A stretch of DNA of 64,000 nucleotides from Chaetoderma sp. LZ-2023a (GCA_034401795.1 CM067360.1:120226743-120290742), one strand, 5' to 3'; positions 45,297 through 56,330 are shown, counted from the stretch's first letter. Notes: a model not told the origin generated them from the sequence alone. A program made the numbers and translations.

Positions 45297-46200
45297 TGAA
45301 GACTGAATATTTTGAAAATAATTTTACTATTTGCATAGCAGCCACTTCTACTCTAGACAGAACTAGCTTCTGGCATTAAGCAGAAATGCTTCTAGTCAAT
45401 AGTCACATTATTCTCAAAACTAACCCTTCAAGCATATTTCTAAAATTGTAGAGATTAGAGAATGTAGCTTGTAGCTGCCAGGCCATGCTTTTTATTGTTA
45501 ACCTGCTACTACTTAGTACTGTATCTTACTAGTTACTATTCATTAATCAATCAATAATCAGTATTATTCAGTAGTCTGACTACTGCATGTACACAGCTTT
45601 GATTTTTGCTCAATGTTTGGCAGTGTGTGCCATGGCCCATGGGGGTAAATAAAAGACTAAAACAAGAAATGCTGTCATGATTTAATCATTTATTTTGTTT
45701 TTATTAGCATTCAGCAGTGAAATGATACTGAAATCATAGTATTTCAATTTCAAGGCAGTCATACATACACAATTTAAGAACTAACAAAGTTAGTCAATTA
45801 GAGTAGATGAATTGAATGTTGAATATTTTGAAAATAGTTTGACTGGAAGACATTGGTGATTTGCTGTCTTAGACAGTAAAATCATTCAAATGCCATTAAT
45901 TTATTAATGGTCCATACCAAATGGCAAATAACCAAATACCAGTAAGATTGTTTCTAAAAAAAATCCCAGATTGAAAACAAGATTGACTTTAAAATATATT
46001 AATCAGTAAGTAAATAATTTAAGAATTTACAATATGACAACATCTACCACTGCCACCGACAAATCCCTGAAAAGTATATTCGTTACATATAAAACTTATT
46101 TTGTTGCATAATTTGAAGTTAATTTGACTGAAAGCCATGGCTGCCTAAGACAGCAACGGCTTCCAATCAAATTAATTTGAAAATACTCAAAACAGTTTAT
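45297..46200. repeat. Three diverged family-B palindromes in hAT 3' region
   Basis: Copies lie at about 45297-45425, 45815-45905 and 46098-46195. The last is best preserved (AAGTTAATTTGACTGAAAGC, GCTGCCTAAGACAGC, TCCAATCAAATTAATTTGA). The rest is AT-rich. Confidence 0.7.
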
Positions 46201-46432
46201 CTGTGTTTTTGAGGACAGAGATGGCATACTGAAAGTTAGCATAGATAATAATCATTATATATATGGTACATTTACAATAACTATATAGTGAAGAATTCCA
46301 GCATGTAGAGAGCTTCATTAAGCCTTTGCTTGCAGTTTCTCACGCATCCAATATATTGCAATATGTATTGCAATACATCGAAAAATATTGCAATATATTG
46401 CAATACAAAATTTCCCGCAATACCCACCCCTA

Positions 46433-46440
46433 TCTGCCAC
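46433..46440. repeat. hAT target-site duplication, right (TCTGCCAC)
   Basis: Identical to 41405-41412. Confidence 0.95.
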
Positions 46441-47861
46441 ACACGTCAGCATACCCTGCAGGACGGTGCATCTTTGCGAGAGCGCAGCTATAACCACTCT
46501 CACCGCATCCTCAATGAGAGTTAACTCATTGAAGGGATCCTTGTTAGCCTGGGACACCAAGGGTCGTTCAGGACCCTTGGCTTTCCCGGCTAATGGCCTA
46601 TTCAGCGCTTCTCTATCCACGACTAAAAGTCAAGGAACATGAGCATACTGATGGTAGGCCTGATCTGGAAAGCGGACCCTACTCCTTATCCCATTAGGGG
46701 CCTTGGGCAAAGAATACTCCGGCTGAACCAGACAGTACGCCACAACTTCCAACATGTCCAAGGGAAGAGTTGGCATGGCCGAAGAGCCACTCGACAGAGC
46801 GCTAGCCGCATGCTCTGACATCCGCTCCATTGCCGGATCCCGCCGAGATACCTGAACCGATGTCAACCCCAGCTTCAGTGCAAAAAGATGATTCGTCCAT
46901 CGATGGACTACCATTCTCATCTTCCTTCTCACCCTTGGATGAAAAGGCCACAGACGATCATTGCTGAGCGCCACGGACCAAACTTCCCATTCGAAGCGGG
47001 TCCATGGCTCGACTACGTGCAGCTCCCGTATCTAGCGAATTGCCAGATACGGAATCACCGCAATCCATGGGCTCCAGCATGGGAGCCGGGACTACAGCCA
47101 CTACTACGGCAGATGGGACTCCGAGAGTAGCCCTCATACCTGCATCCACGATGCCAACAGGAGCCGTATCACATGGCTCTGATGCCACTCCGGACTGAGC
47201 GAAATCCGGGTGAAAAATGACCGACGGAACGTCAACATCTCCACCCGGCTGACAAACCCATACAAAAGCGGTGGGTGACCCACGGGAAGTACCGGAAACT
47301 GTCACCTGTGAAAGCTCTGCCATACCAGTCTTCCATCAGGAGGATATCTTCCTCCGCCATCAGCTCTTGAGCCCAAGCAAGAGGAAGGACAGGTGCATGT
47401 CCATCCGCAGAACTAGCCGGACAACCGATAGGTAATCCTGCACCAGCCTGCATCGACGGGACTGTGGACTGAAAGGACTCAAACATCGCCCAGAATTGGG
47501 CCGCCCAAACACCCAAGGCCGAGTCCATCTGCTCATTCAGGCGATCTTCCAGACCTTTGACTGATGCCTGATCCACTTTGGCCGCCTTGTCCCTCGTGAT
47601 TCTCTCCAAATGCGCACGCCGATCGCGATCAAATTCCGACACCAACTCCGATGACCACTTCGTGCATACATCGCAAGGGCTTCCAACTTTGCACTTCGAG
47701 CAGGCAACACAGTGATGACCCGTGAACTTCCGCTTCATGAAACGGTTACAGAGCAAGCATAATGTATCAGGCGGGGCCTTGCCTTGCCCCTTCACCTTCT
47801 GCGAACACAGAATAAGAATTAAAATGCTGCACATGATAAGATGATGATGAGCAACATGCAC
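46441..47861 (-). pseudogene. DIRS copy 1 gag-like protein, N-terminal part, broken
   Basis: At the N-terminus a Cys/His cluster (LCLLCNRF, HHCVACSKC, GSPCDVC, near 47650-47770) suggests a zinc-binding module. It is followed by a charged coiled-coil-like segment (DRDRRAHLERITRD and onward) and by LAWAQELMAEEDILLMEDWY. Two frameshifts follow. The segment VVIAALSQRCTVLQGM (near 46480) matches IAALSHVSQLLQGI of copy 2 and ends at the hAT insertion. A likely acceptor (TTCTGTGTTCGCAG, near 47804) suggests that the first coding exon lies upstream and that the leading MHVAHHH residues are intronic. Confidence 0.8.
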
Positions 47862-48461
47862 AATTTACTTGATTGTAATTTAAAATTACTTGAAAAACAC
47901 TAACTTTCTCTCAAATTAATGATAATCAAGTTTTAGGCAGGAAATATTCGAAAATTTTTAAGAGTGAAAATTTCATAAACATGACCTATGTAGTTAACTA
48001 ACGTTAAAATAGCCAAGAAAATAAGACCGATCGCTACAAACACCCTCGACAGTGAAGCGAGAGCTAATAATCGCCTTAAAACAGAGTGCATAGACACGCC
48101 AAGCCAAAACAAAACGTTAATTATGGGCGCTGCCATCTTGGCTACGGGCGCATCCATCTTGGAAGGAACCGAGTCGCAAGAGAAATTAACCGATAAGATT
48201 AAAAAGTTAATAGGTAACAGAGCGACTCCAACACTGGCTACCATTTTAAAGCAATGTGCCAATTTAAGGAAATTTCAAACAGTCATTACGGCACGAATGT
48301 ATTAATTCTAGATTGATACAACCTGCCCCTTTGATGATTTTCCTTTTCCTTCCATAAAGCCAGCGATTAAATCGTGCACAGGTTACCCAAACCACAAAAA
48401 TTTAACTTAATTTAGACTATGAAAAAACACGACTGTATAGTCGAGCAAAGTAGATGAATCT

Positions 48462-48650
48462 GACTGTGATTGGGAATTGACTCGGTACCTGGGGCTATGG
48501 TAATTCCCGGACACAGTATGGGCAGGATCATGGAGAGTGCAGAGTTTTTAATTGTTTATTTTGAGCTAGACTAGATAATACAATGTAGACATTATCATAA
48601 TAGTACATCTGATAAGTATTATTCGAAGTAGAAACAGCTTTCAGCAAAAT
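48462..48650. repeat. DIRS copy 1 left inverted terminal repeat
   Basis: The reverse complement of 36990-37160 with few differences. The outer end has CTTCGAATAATACTTATC in reverse complement, which is repeated in the internal complementary region. Confidence 0.9.
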
Positions 48651-48989
48651 TGTTTGGAAAATAGACACGTTTGACCTTAGGGCAGCTTGACTGAATAATA
48701 TATCAACGACGCGGGTATTGGACAAATTTGTCTATGTTGTTTATATTAACTGAGAACATTTCAAGTGAATCGGTATGTATTTTATGAGATTATTGACACG
48801 TGTGTGATCTATTTATGCAAAGTTATACCAGTCACATCATGGGAACTTTAACCTATGTTCCACCAATACCATGTCACATTAATAACAGCGGCAAATATTC
48901 TGCCGAAACTGAATCCATCTGATTAACTGATACATAGATATGAATGAGACTGAAATAAAAATCAAATTCTCAAAATAAACATATGTAAC

Positions 48990-49335
48990 AGAGGGATCTA
49001 TTTCTAGTTATGCCACACCCATTCCTTCCTAAGCTTGGCCCACTTTGTCTACGATATTTGAATCAATTTAATTACGACTAAATTCCTAGAATTACAATTT
49101 CAAGGTAGTTATAAATACATATAAGCTGCTCCATATTTTGAAACTTATTTGACTGGGTGCTGTTGCAACATCTCCCAGTTAAATTAGTTTCAAAATATTC
49201 AAAAGAATGTTTATTAAATTCTTATATCTTCGTGACAGAGTTTTCGAGCTTCGTGGCGCAACTATACCAATTTCATTGTGACATCAGTTAACTAGTGATG
49301 TAATTGACTATGTTGTCAGATACCTGAGTGACAGA
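48990..49335. mobile_element. Family-B MITE, diverged, full span
   Basis: It carries GGGATCTATTTCTAGTTATG, CCACACCCATTCC, TTTTGAAACTTATTTGACTG, GGTGCTGTTGCAACATCTCC and TTTATTAAATTC. TGATGTAATTGACTATG and TGACAGATTAGATCC follow. Confidence 0.75.
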
Positions 49336-49644
49336 TTAGATCCGTCCGCTAAAGGCGATTTTACTATATGCATGAGCTTTGATTTGCAAGATACAAACTC
49401 AGTCGAAAATTCTGCAAATGAAATGAATATTCAATGATGAGAGATCTTTATTCTGTACCCTCATGTACATGTAACCATTACTAAGGCCACACCAATTTAA
49501 TGTTTTATTTTACGAAAATTTGCACACAAAACACAAGATCGGAGATGGAAAAAAATAATAATAATGCACAATTTCAGCGCAGAAGTTTTAAGCTATTACT
49601 GTATTAATCCTTTCATCAGGTTAATTGTCAAGATTGATCAAGAA

Positions 49645-49820
49645 AATACAAAACATTTTCTCAGTGTGGCCATTTGTAGGCCAAAAGAAAACAATTGAAA
49701 ATTTACCACTGGAATGGCAGGCTCATTAACGAGCCAGCCATTTCAGTGATAAATTTTCAAAATTAGTCTTCTCTTGGCCAGCAAATGGACTTTTCTCATG
49801 ACTATTGCAAAGCCATTTTG
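49645..49820. mobile_element. Family-A palindromic repeat
   Basis: GGCCATTTGTAGGCCAAAAG and AATTTACCACTGGAATGGCA lie opposite GCCAGCCATTTCAGTGATAA and TCTTCTCTTGGCCAGCAAAT. Confidence 0.82.
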
Positions 49821-49849
49821 CTATCTTTTATTGTGTTAATGTAAATGAA

Positions 49850-49945
49850 GCTGGTGCACATTTTTCAACAATTTTGGTGGAGGATGTTGCTGCCTATGAC
49901 AGCACAATCTCCCACCAAATTCGTTGAAAAATGAACACCAGTTCG
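49850..49945. repeat. Family-D palindrome, copy 2
   Basis: GGTGCACATTTTTCAACAAT and, inverted, TCGTTGAAAAATGAACACC enclose GGTGGAGGATGTTGCTGCC and GACAGCACAATCTCCCACC. Confidence 0.85.
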
Positions 49946-50272
49946 TCTATTAATTTAATTTGAAAATTTCTAGTTTTGAGTGATAAGGGTTAAACAGTTA
50001 ACAAAGTTACAGAGAATAAAAGAAGTCACAGAAAATTCTGAGGAATTCTGACTGATAAAGATTTGGCTGTGAAAAATTGCTAGATGGAAAGAATGTTGAA
50101 AATAATGCTTTAAAATTCCATCATCTAGAAAACTTAAGTCTATCCTATGGTTTGCAAATCCCAAAAAAAGTTGGAATGGTCTACATGTAACTTAAAATAT
50201 CTATAAATTGGCAAAAAATGTCAACAAACATAAAACATACCCGATAAACATACAAACACACACACACACACA

Positions 50273-50528
50273 TCAGCCAGTATCCATATGACGTAGTTCC
50301 GGTTCAACGTTTAACTTCTCTGTGTTATTTTCGTTAATGCTACATTGTGATGCATCATGGGTACCAGCAATCTGCCGATGCACCTGATCTCTGCACATAT
50401 AGTCCCAGTTAAGAACCATCACCATGTTGTTCTTACACACGGCTACGCAGAAATATGTCGGTAGTTCCGCGATACCATCTAGCCAGTCCGTTGAACCCAT
50501 TGTGAATGTAGAGCCACTGAAGGAGGGC
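50273..50528 (-). CDS. FBXW2-like: FBXW2-like F-box/WD40 protein, last exon
   Basis: This exon follows acceptor TTTCTTACAG. Its first base completes an Arg codon started by AG at the end of the exon at 53439-54222, so the phases agree. The encoded RPSFSGSTFTMGSTDWLDGI and VAVCKNNMVMVLNWD match in order the C-terminal blade region of FBXW2 (a GSSF/W-L-G segment followed by a hydrophobic segment ending in LW). A species-specific tail (EKLNVEPELRHMDTG) leads to the stop at 50273-50275. An AC microsatellite lies just downstream. Confidence 0.8.
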
Positions 50529-50717
50529 CTGTAAGAAATATTCATAAATGTGCGTGTAGTATAAATACAACACACCTACCTAGGCCACGAACATTACATG
50601 TTCCCGTGGTCGGGGGCAACCACTTTACTGCAGGGCAACCAAAACCAGGCGGGACAAGCTAGATAATGTCTTATTTTCAGCTCCTGTACTCACGGTGAGT
50701 AATTATTTTATTTAATC

Positions 50718-50957
50718 TTAATCCTTTAACACTCAAATTTTTTCCAAAAAATTTCAAATTTCTCATGGAAAATGTCAATTTACAGCCCAAGAGAAGACCA
50801 TTTTTGAAGATTTACCACTGGAATGACTGGCTCGGTTATTGAGTCAGTCATTCTAGTGGTAAATTTTCTAAAATAGTCTTCTCTTGGTCTGCAAATCGAC
50901 ATTTCTCAAGACCACTGCAGCAGCCATTTTTGGCCGATATGAGGCATAAAGGGTTAA
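50718..50957. mobile_element. Family-A palindromic MITE with TTAA at both ends
   Basis: TTAA at 50718-50721 and 50954-50957 brackets a 232-bp palindromic element. It starts TCCTTTAACACTC and ends GGCATAAAGGG. The centre is GGAATGACTGGCTCGGTTAT/GAGTCAGTCATTC. It lies in the intron of the FBXW2-like gene. TTAA duplication and CCCTTT-type ends are typical of piggyBac-like elements (inference). Confidence 0.88.
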
Positions 50958-51144
50958 TATAATGATTAAGTTAGTATTTACAAGGATTCTGTCATCTTAC
51001 AACAATACATATTTTCAACAGAATTGACAAAAAAGGGGCAACCTGGAAGTACAGTTGGGCAGCATAATTTAAATGTCATACTTGCCCCTGGGGAGGGAAA
51101 CACAATATTTTTCTTAATATTAGTAAAACCCTAAGCTCGTGGAT

Positions 51145-51651
51145 ACAAGAGACCTTTCCAATTTTAGCTATGCCCTGGCCATCTCTAGCTAAGCTCTGCC
51201 CACATCTTGCTCGTCTTGGGTTCGATCGATTTCTGAACTCCCGGACTATCAATTTCCAGAAAACTATACAGGCAAGTTATTGAATATTTTGAAACTAATT
51301 TGACTGGGCGCTTTTCTGTGAGTGAGAAGAGTTTTAAACGTTTCTGAAAATTGGATAAAAGCCAAGATGGCCGCTGGCCAAATTCGCCAATCAGCTTCAA
51401 TTTAACATCTTTACTATTTAATAAGCATGCTGTTGTATATTTTAAAGCTTATTTGACTGGGCGCTGTTGCTGCCATTAGGCAGCAACAGCACACAGTCAA
51501 GTTAGTTTCAAAATATTCAATAGCTTATCTGTCTAGTTTTGTAGTAATTGAGATTTAGGGAGTGTAGGAATTGATCAATCCCAAAATGTGCAGAGTGGGT
51601 GGAGCTTAGTTAGAGATCGACGGGTCATGGCTAAAACTGGATTCATTCATT
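51145..51651. mobile_element. Two abutting family-B MITE parts
   Basis: The left part (51145-51310) has CCAATTTTAGCTATGCCCTG and TTTTGAAACTAATTTGACTG. The right part (51415-51651) has a well-kept core (TTGCTGCCATTAGGCAGCAA) and ends GGCTAAAACTGGATTCATTC. About 100 bp of unrelated sequence lies between. Confidence 0.8.
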
Positions 51652-53035
51652 GAATACATACATGCAGGACAGTGCAACATTCATGTACATGCATTATCAG
51701 CACCTTTGGTTACGGCCAGAGAATGAATGTCCACCATCGCCCCCCGCCTCACACCTAATCTGGGACGTTGGTGGGTTAGTAAATGCTAGGTGATGCTTTA
51801 AAAATAGACTATAGGTGTTCTCTCCCTTAGTACTTACATTTCAGCCATTTGGAGTGGTCTCCCTTTAGTTGTAAGTCAAGATAGAGTCATTACATGGGCA
51901 GGAAGTTTCCATGATTACTAATTATTTGATTAGTTGTATTCTATACAGATCTTGAATTCAGATGTTCTGAATCTGTCCATTGTTGCATCTGTTTATTGGT
52001 GTGCTTTGTCACAGTACACAGTGAGAGTATATATTTATATCAGTAGACATGTACCTCAGGGATTAAACTGGTGTATCATCAGATTTTCGTGGGCTTTTCC
52101 TAGGTTTCTTTTATATTTTCTTAATCAGTTATTGGCTGATTTTCCTGGCAATATTGTGCTGTGAGTAGCAACTCAATAAACCACCATGTCCATTAGTCAC
52201 AAAAGCTTATTCTGGCCTGCATCTCAAAAACTACTGATTCGAATCGGCTCAAATTTAAACACAACGAAGGAACTTATTATGTAAGATTTCCAGGCGTTGG
52301 CCACGATCTGCATAAAAAAAACCAGGATGTAGATCAAACAAAATTCTGGATCTGTGAATATCTCGGACTGGTCGGATTTGGCCATACACTAGCATTCCAC
52401 AACTTTGGAGTTTGGGCATGTTAAAAAAAATCCAGAAAATCTGATAGAAGGGGAATCCGCAGCTACCGAGATTCTATAGAACTTGTTAATCCTTTACCGA
52501 CTAATAAAGCAATGGGTTCGCAAAAACTCAATAGTAAATGAATCTCGCTCATAGCCAGTCTTTGACCCAATACTGATATGAAGAATGACCAACCTAATAC
52601 AATCAGGCACAATTAGATTACGAGTGCTCAATCTCCAGTGGTGGGTGACGCTAATATCTTATCCATATCATTAGCAAACTGCAACTAAAGTCTTCTACAT
52701 GTATGTCTATGCATCCCAACTCGTCCTCGGACTGGTGGTAAATTACTGTACACCAACCAACCGCAAATACATGCTGTGGCGGCTGGATTTTGCGACTTTT
52801 GACAATGCATACTAGTCCGATTTACACAGTCTTATTTAGCATGCAAATGTATTCTCTTCCAGCTCCTGGAGCCATCGAAACAAACAAAACTCCACATTAT
52901 TATTCACGCCACTGCTTACATTACCAGCTGACAGTACATGCTACATGTGAATAAATTATGCAAACTGTGTCCACCCCGATTACCCAAATTAACTTAATCC
53001 TTTAACCGAAAAATCCTTGAAAAAGTAATTTCTTT
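51652..53035. other. Intron sequence of FBXW2-like gene, no feature seen
   Basis: Apart from short AT-rich runs nothing is recognised. The 76-codon plus-strand frame near 51934 has no protein motif. Confidence 0.4.
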
Positions 53036-53039
53036 CCGA

Positions 53040-53150
53040 TTCATAGCATATTCTGTTGGATATTTTGAAGCTAATATGATGGGAAGCCATTGCTGCTTAC
53101 GGCAGCAACAGCTTCCCATCATATTAATTTCAAAATATCAACCAGCTTTA
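53040..53150. repeat. Family-B palindrome core
   Basis: TTGGATATTTTGAAGCTAAT and, inverted, ATTAATTTCAAAATATCAAC enclose ATTGCTGCTTACGGCAGCAA. The arms read ATGATGGGAAGC in place of the usual TTGACTGG. Confidence 0.85.
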
Positions 53151-53438
53151 CTGTATTATTGAGACATGGGAAATTTATTGATGAAAAAGTTAATAAATAT
53201 ATTGAAACATATTCAAACTTGTGTTATAATCGTTAATTAACTGCCTGTCTGCTGAACTTCTGCAGACTCCATTTTCTATGGGGATTAACTTTGGATGTGG
53301 TGAGTACTTTAAAAGCTAAGCCACCAACAACTTTTAGTCAAATTGTTTTCAAAATATTCAGCATGTCCAAAGTTATTGCACATTGAAATTATTGTCAAGT
53401 GGCTTGCAGCAGCAATACAGATAAGCATACATATATAC

Positions 53439-54222
53439 CTGCATGGTCCTAAATTGATAAGCGCTAGAATCTTCCCTGTATGCAGCTCGACTAGGAATGT
53501 CTCGTCTTTGTCATAAATCGTGACGAACAGTGCAAAATGCTCACCGACGCCTAAAAGAATACTGAATAGCCTCGGTACCGGAATCTCACACCAGGCGCTG
53601 TCACGCTTAAACAAGTCCTTAGTCCAAATAGAGCTCGCCTCGGCACCAGTAACATAAGCATAAATATTGGAATTATGGTATATGAATTTCGGACAAAACT
53701 TCTGACACCGAAACTCATCAAGGCGCGTAGTTAGTATAGGTTTAATGTTCTTCACATCAGTAATATCATACTGACAAAGCATCCCTGAGCACGCCGTGAT
53801 CACCTGAACGGAATAGAATGAAGAAATACCTGCTTTATTCACCGTACAGGTGACACCGTTGAACAGAATCTTTGATTTAAGAATTTTTACTTCAACCACC
53901 CAGCCTTTGTGAATCCCGTCGAACGTATGCAGTAAAACACCAGTTGACACCTGCCAAAGCTTACTCGTCCGATCCGCCGCTCCTGTAATTAACAAATCGA
54001 GATCAATATCAAAGTCAAGACTAAACACAGCCGAGACATGACCGATGTATTGGCAGGTCTTCCGTCCAGAATGTATGATCCAGCACGCGACGCTATCGTC
54101 AAATGAGCCGGTGAACACAAAGTTATCATCAAACTTTAGACAGCTGACCGTGTGTGTTTGCAGAGTCTTCATACATTCGCCTGTACTCATGTCCCACAGT
54201 TTGACTGTGTGCTCATCAGAAC
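53439..54222 (-). CDS. FBXW2-like: FBXW2-like F-box/WD40 protein, WD40 exon
   Basis: A 784-nt internal exon from acceptor TTTTGTCCAG (exon base 54222) to donor CAG|GTATAT (exon end 53439). It encodes consecutive WD40 blades: GSDEHTVKLWDMSTGEC, then FTGSFDDSVACWIIHSG, then ITGAADRTSKLWQVSTG. These align in order with the middle blades of FBXW2, including the characteristic TGSFD-VACW blade. FBXW2 is the substrate-recognition subunit of an SCF (SKP1-CUL1-F-box) ubiquitin ligase in cytoplasm and nucleus. The F-box and first blade should lie in upstream exons at higher coordinates; none was seen to 64000. The frame is intact. A 39-nt insert-like stretch near 53820 adds residues relative to the family. 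Confidence 0.88.
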
Positions 54223-54580
54223 CTGGACAAAACAGATTAACACGTGTTACTTATTATACCTCTGAAGTCACATGATATAATGCCATTATTTGATTGGTTT
54301 AGATAACATGTACAGTACAGCTAATAAATAAGCTAAATCATGATACTAAAGCTTGTCAATACATGTATCGTATCGGCATCTGTGTATCGCAATGCAGAGG
54401 TACCCCATTGTTAGCCATTAATTTTTAATTTTAAATTGACATGACTTAATTTAGTATGCATTATTGCATTGTTTTCATCTTATCTTAGCACAAATTTATT
54501 TTACACCAAAATAGCTTTGCAAATAGATGGAGATTGAGTTATGGGCAATTCCAGCGGCTACTCGAGTTACATTTTGACTA
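54223..54580. other. Intron upstream of WD40 exon
   Basis: No further FBXW2 exon or repeat is seen. Confidence 0.4.
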
Positions 54581-54581
54581 T

Positions 54582-55141
54582 TAGTGTTGGGAATTGGTAC
54601 TATTTTTGTGATCGATGATTGGTTTTATATACTAACCGATGATCAATTAATGATTGATCATAACAGGCTCTCACTTTTTATCCATTTTGAATGCAGTAAT
54701 TATAGCATGTTCAAGGATAATTACCCCTTTCAAATCATGTCACAGGTATGACAGATTCTTAATAATTCAAGAAATAATCTGTTGAATATTTTGAAACTAA
54801 TTTGACTGGAAGCTGTTGCTGCCTTAGGCAGCAACAGCTTCCAGTCAAATTAGTTTCAAAATATTCAACAGATTATTGGTATGGTTGCTTTGAAATTAAC
54901 ATGCTATTTTAGTGCTGAAAGAATCAATGTCTTAGACCAAGGAGAAATAGTATATAGTTGTAACAATTAAATTTTAATTATTTTCAAAAAAGTATTTATT
55001 TTCTAGCTTGACCAGTTAAAATATATTAATAAAGTCAATTTATAAACAACCAAAATCGATTTCTGAAATCATGATCGATCGATTGGTTGAAGATGCAAAC
55101 CAATCAATCATCGATCAAATCGATTAATTGGAACAACACTA
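54582..55141. mobile_element. Non-autonomous hAT-like element, copy 2 (family C)
   Basis: A 560-bp element, the reverse complement of the one at 33565-34105 with scattered differences. It starts TAGTGTTGGGAATTGG and ends CCAATTAATCG...GGAACAACACTA in the corresponding places. It has no protein-coding content. The flanks do not show a convincing 8-bp duplication. It carries an exact palindrome at 54773-54877. Confidence 0.88.
54773..54877. repeat. Exact 105-bp palindrome (52-bp arms)
   Basis: The two 52-bp arms are perfect reverse complements around one central base in TGCCTTAGGCA. This is the best-preserved family-B core. It sits at the same position as the diverged palindrome of the sister element (33840-33930). 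Confidence 0.97.
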
Positions 55142-55600
55142 CTTTGGACGCCGCACATGCAAATGTTATGTGCATCACTGGTAATAAACATGTACAAATG
55201 TATATGTACTACATGTAATGTACTGTACATATACATACATGTAGATGCATGAAACATTTTGTTGACTATGTTGAACCTAACTGGATTGGAAGATAAAGTG
55301 TATTGCTGCCTTCTGCTTCAAATACATATCTTTGTTTTGGAAACATGGTAAGTTATTTCTGAGCTGTACTGTACATTACTTTTTCTACATTTGTACACTC
55401 AAGCCTGTAAACACACACCCCACACCGCCCACCCACCCCCTAAAAACACTTAACTAGCAAAAGCAATTGCTGACCCTGCCTCTTATATTTGCTACATTGA
55501 AAATAATTCTCGGAGTTTCCATATTTTCGGATCAAATTTCGAATCACAACCAAGATACTCAAAGTTGTGCAATCCTAGTGCCTTAAAATTTATTGCTTTC
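55142..55600. other. AT-rich DNA, no gene seen
   Basis: A short ACATGTAC-rich patch near 55190-55255. A half family-B word (CTAACTGGATTGGAAG) lies near 55278. Confidence 0.4.
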
Positions 55601-55609
55601 TTTCATGAT

Positions 55610-55820
55610 ATAAAAATTCATTTTTTAAAATCTAAAATGTCCGTTTTCAGAACAAGATTATTTTTGAAAATTTATCACTGGAATGACTGGCTCGCGATCG
55701 GTTATCAAGTCAATCATTCCAGTGTAAAATTTCAAAAATAGACTTCTCATCTATAAATAGAGATTTGCTAAGACCAAAGCAGAATGTACATGTATTTTGG
55801 GCAACTTGAGTGTGAAACGG
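55610..55820. mobile_element. Family-A palindromic repeat
   Basis: TTATCACTGGAATGACTGGC and AGTCAATCATTCCAGTG flank a CGATCGGTTATC centre. The right end is GAGTGTGAAACGG followed by TTAA. Confidence 0.82.
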
Positions 55821-56104
55821 TTAATACCATCCCCCACCCCCACCATAAGCTTGCATTTCAAAAACAAAAATTATTGTAAAGCGATTCTTCACTACCCACA
55901 ACATGTATATGCATCTTTTCAGTACAGCTACAGAAAACAATACGGATCAATATAAAAGGTGCCTGGAGTTATCTTCTTTAACTGAAATATTTTTGTTTTT
56001 CACATTCAGCAGCACTTTCACTAAAATTCTTCTTTTGCTCCCACTGTTTTGCCAGAATATTCTGGACAATTTTTCAACAATTTGCCTTAAATTAGTTATT
56101 TCAC

Positions 56105-56330
56105 CCTTTAATGGTCATGCCGAACAAAACCCGCCTCTGCAGTGGTCGTGAGGAATGCTTATTAGCAAGCCAAAAGTATACATTTTTTGTATTTTTTAAA
56201 ATTGACCGCTGGAATAGCTGGTTTGATAACCAAGCCAGTCATTCCAGTGTGATATTAAAAAAAGGTCCTTATCTCGACCTGCAAACGGGCCTTCAACATG
56301 GAACAGTTTTTATTTTCTAGATCAAATTTG
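56105..56330. mobile_element. Family-A palindromic repeat, diverged
   Basis: It starts CCCTTTAATGGTC, carries GCAGTGGTCGTGAGGAATGC, and its core runs GGAATAGCTGG/AAGCCAGTCATTCCAGTG. The right arm is poorly kept. Confidence 0.75.

Larger units (their letters stand above)
41413..46432 (+). mobile_element. Autonomous hAT transposon inserted in DIRS gag
   Basis: The element is 5,020 bp. It starts TAGGGGTGTGCAATAT and ends, in reverse complement, TAGGGGTGGGTATTGC. Both sides carry the perfect duplication TCTGCCAC. It encodes one two-exon transposase on the plus strand. The 3' non-coding third (45130-46300) contains three diverged family-B palindromes. The 3' subterminal region has repeated TATTGCAATA words (46350-46405), possible transposase-binding sites. 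Intact ends, target duplication and open frame suggest a recent insertion. Confidence 0.95.
36966..48650 (-). mobile_element. DIRS-type tyrosine-recombinase retrotransposon, copy 1, split by hAT
   Basis: This is a complete but decayed element on the minus strand: gag-like, RT/RNase H and tyrosine recombinase, in that order. Inverted terminal repeats lie at both ends (36966-37160 and 48462-48650). An internal complementary region (37228-37330) lies next to the 3' one, which is the layout of DIRS elements that replicate through a circle. A 5.02-kb hAT element splits the gag region; without it the element is about 6.7 kb. All three genes carry frameshifts or stops. No methyltransferase domain is seen. 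Whether it belongs to the DIRS1 or Ngaro lineage is not resolved. Confidence 0.9.

Noticed and set aside
47933..48262. 109-codon hydrophobic minus-strand frame
   Set aside because: It lies in the DIRS 5' non-coding region, has no counterpart that can be checked in copy 2 and no recognisable domain. It might contain a first gag exon, but I cannot support it.
53815..53860. A 39-nt micro-intron inside the WD40 exon (GTGAAT to TTCAG)
   Set aside because: Its ends are GT-AG and it is absent from the family, but 39 nt is very short, its length is a multiple of three and the frame reads through; it cannot be decided without RNA.
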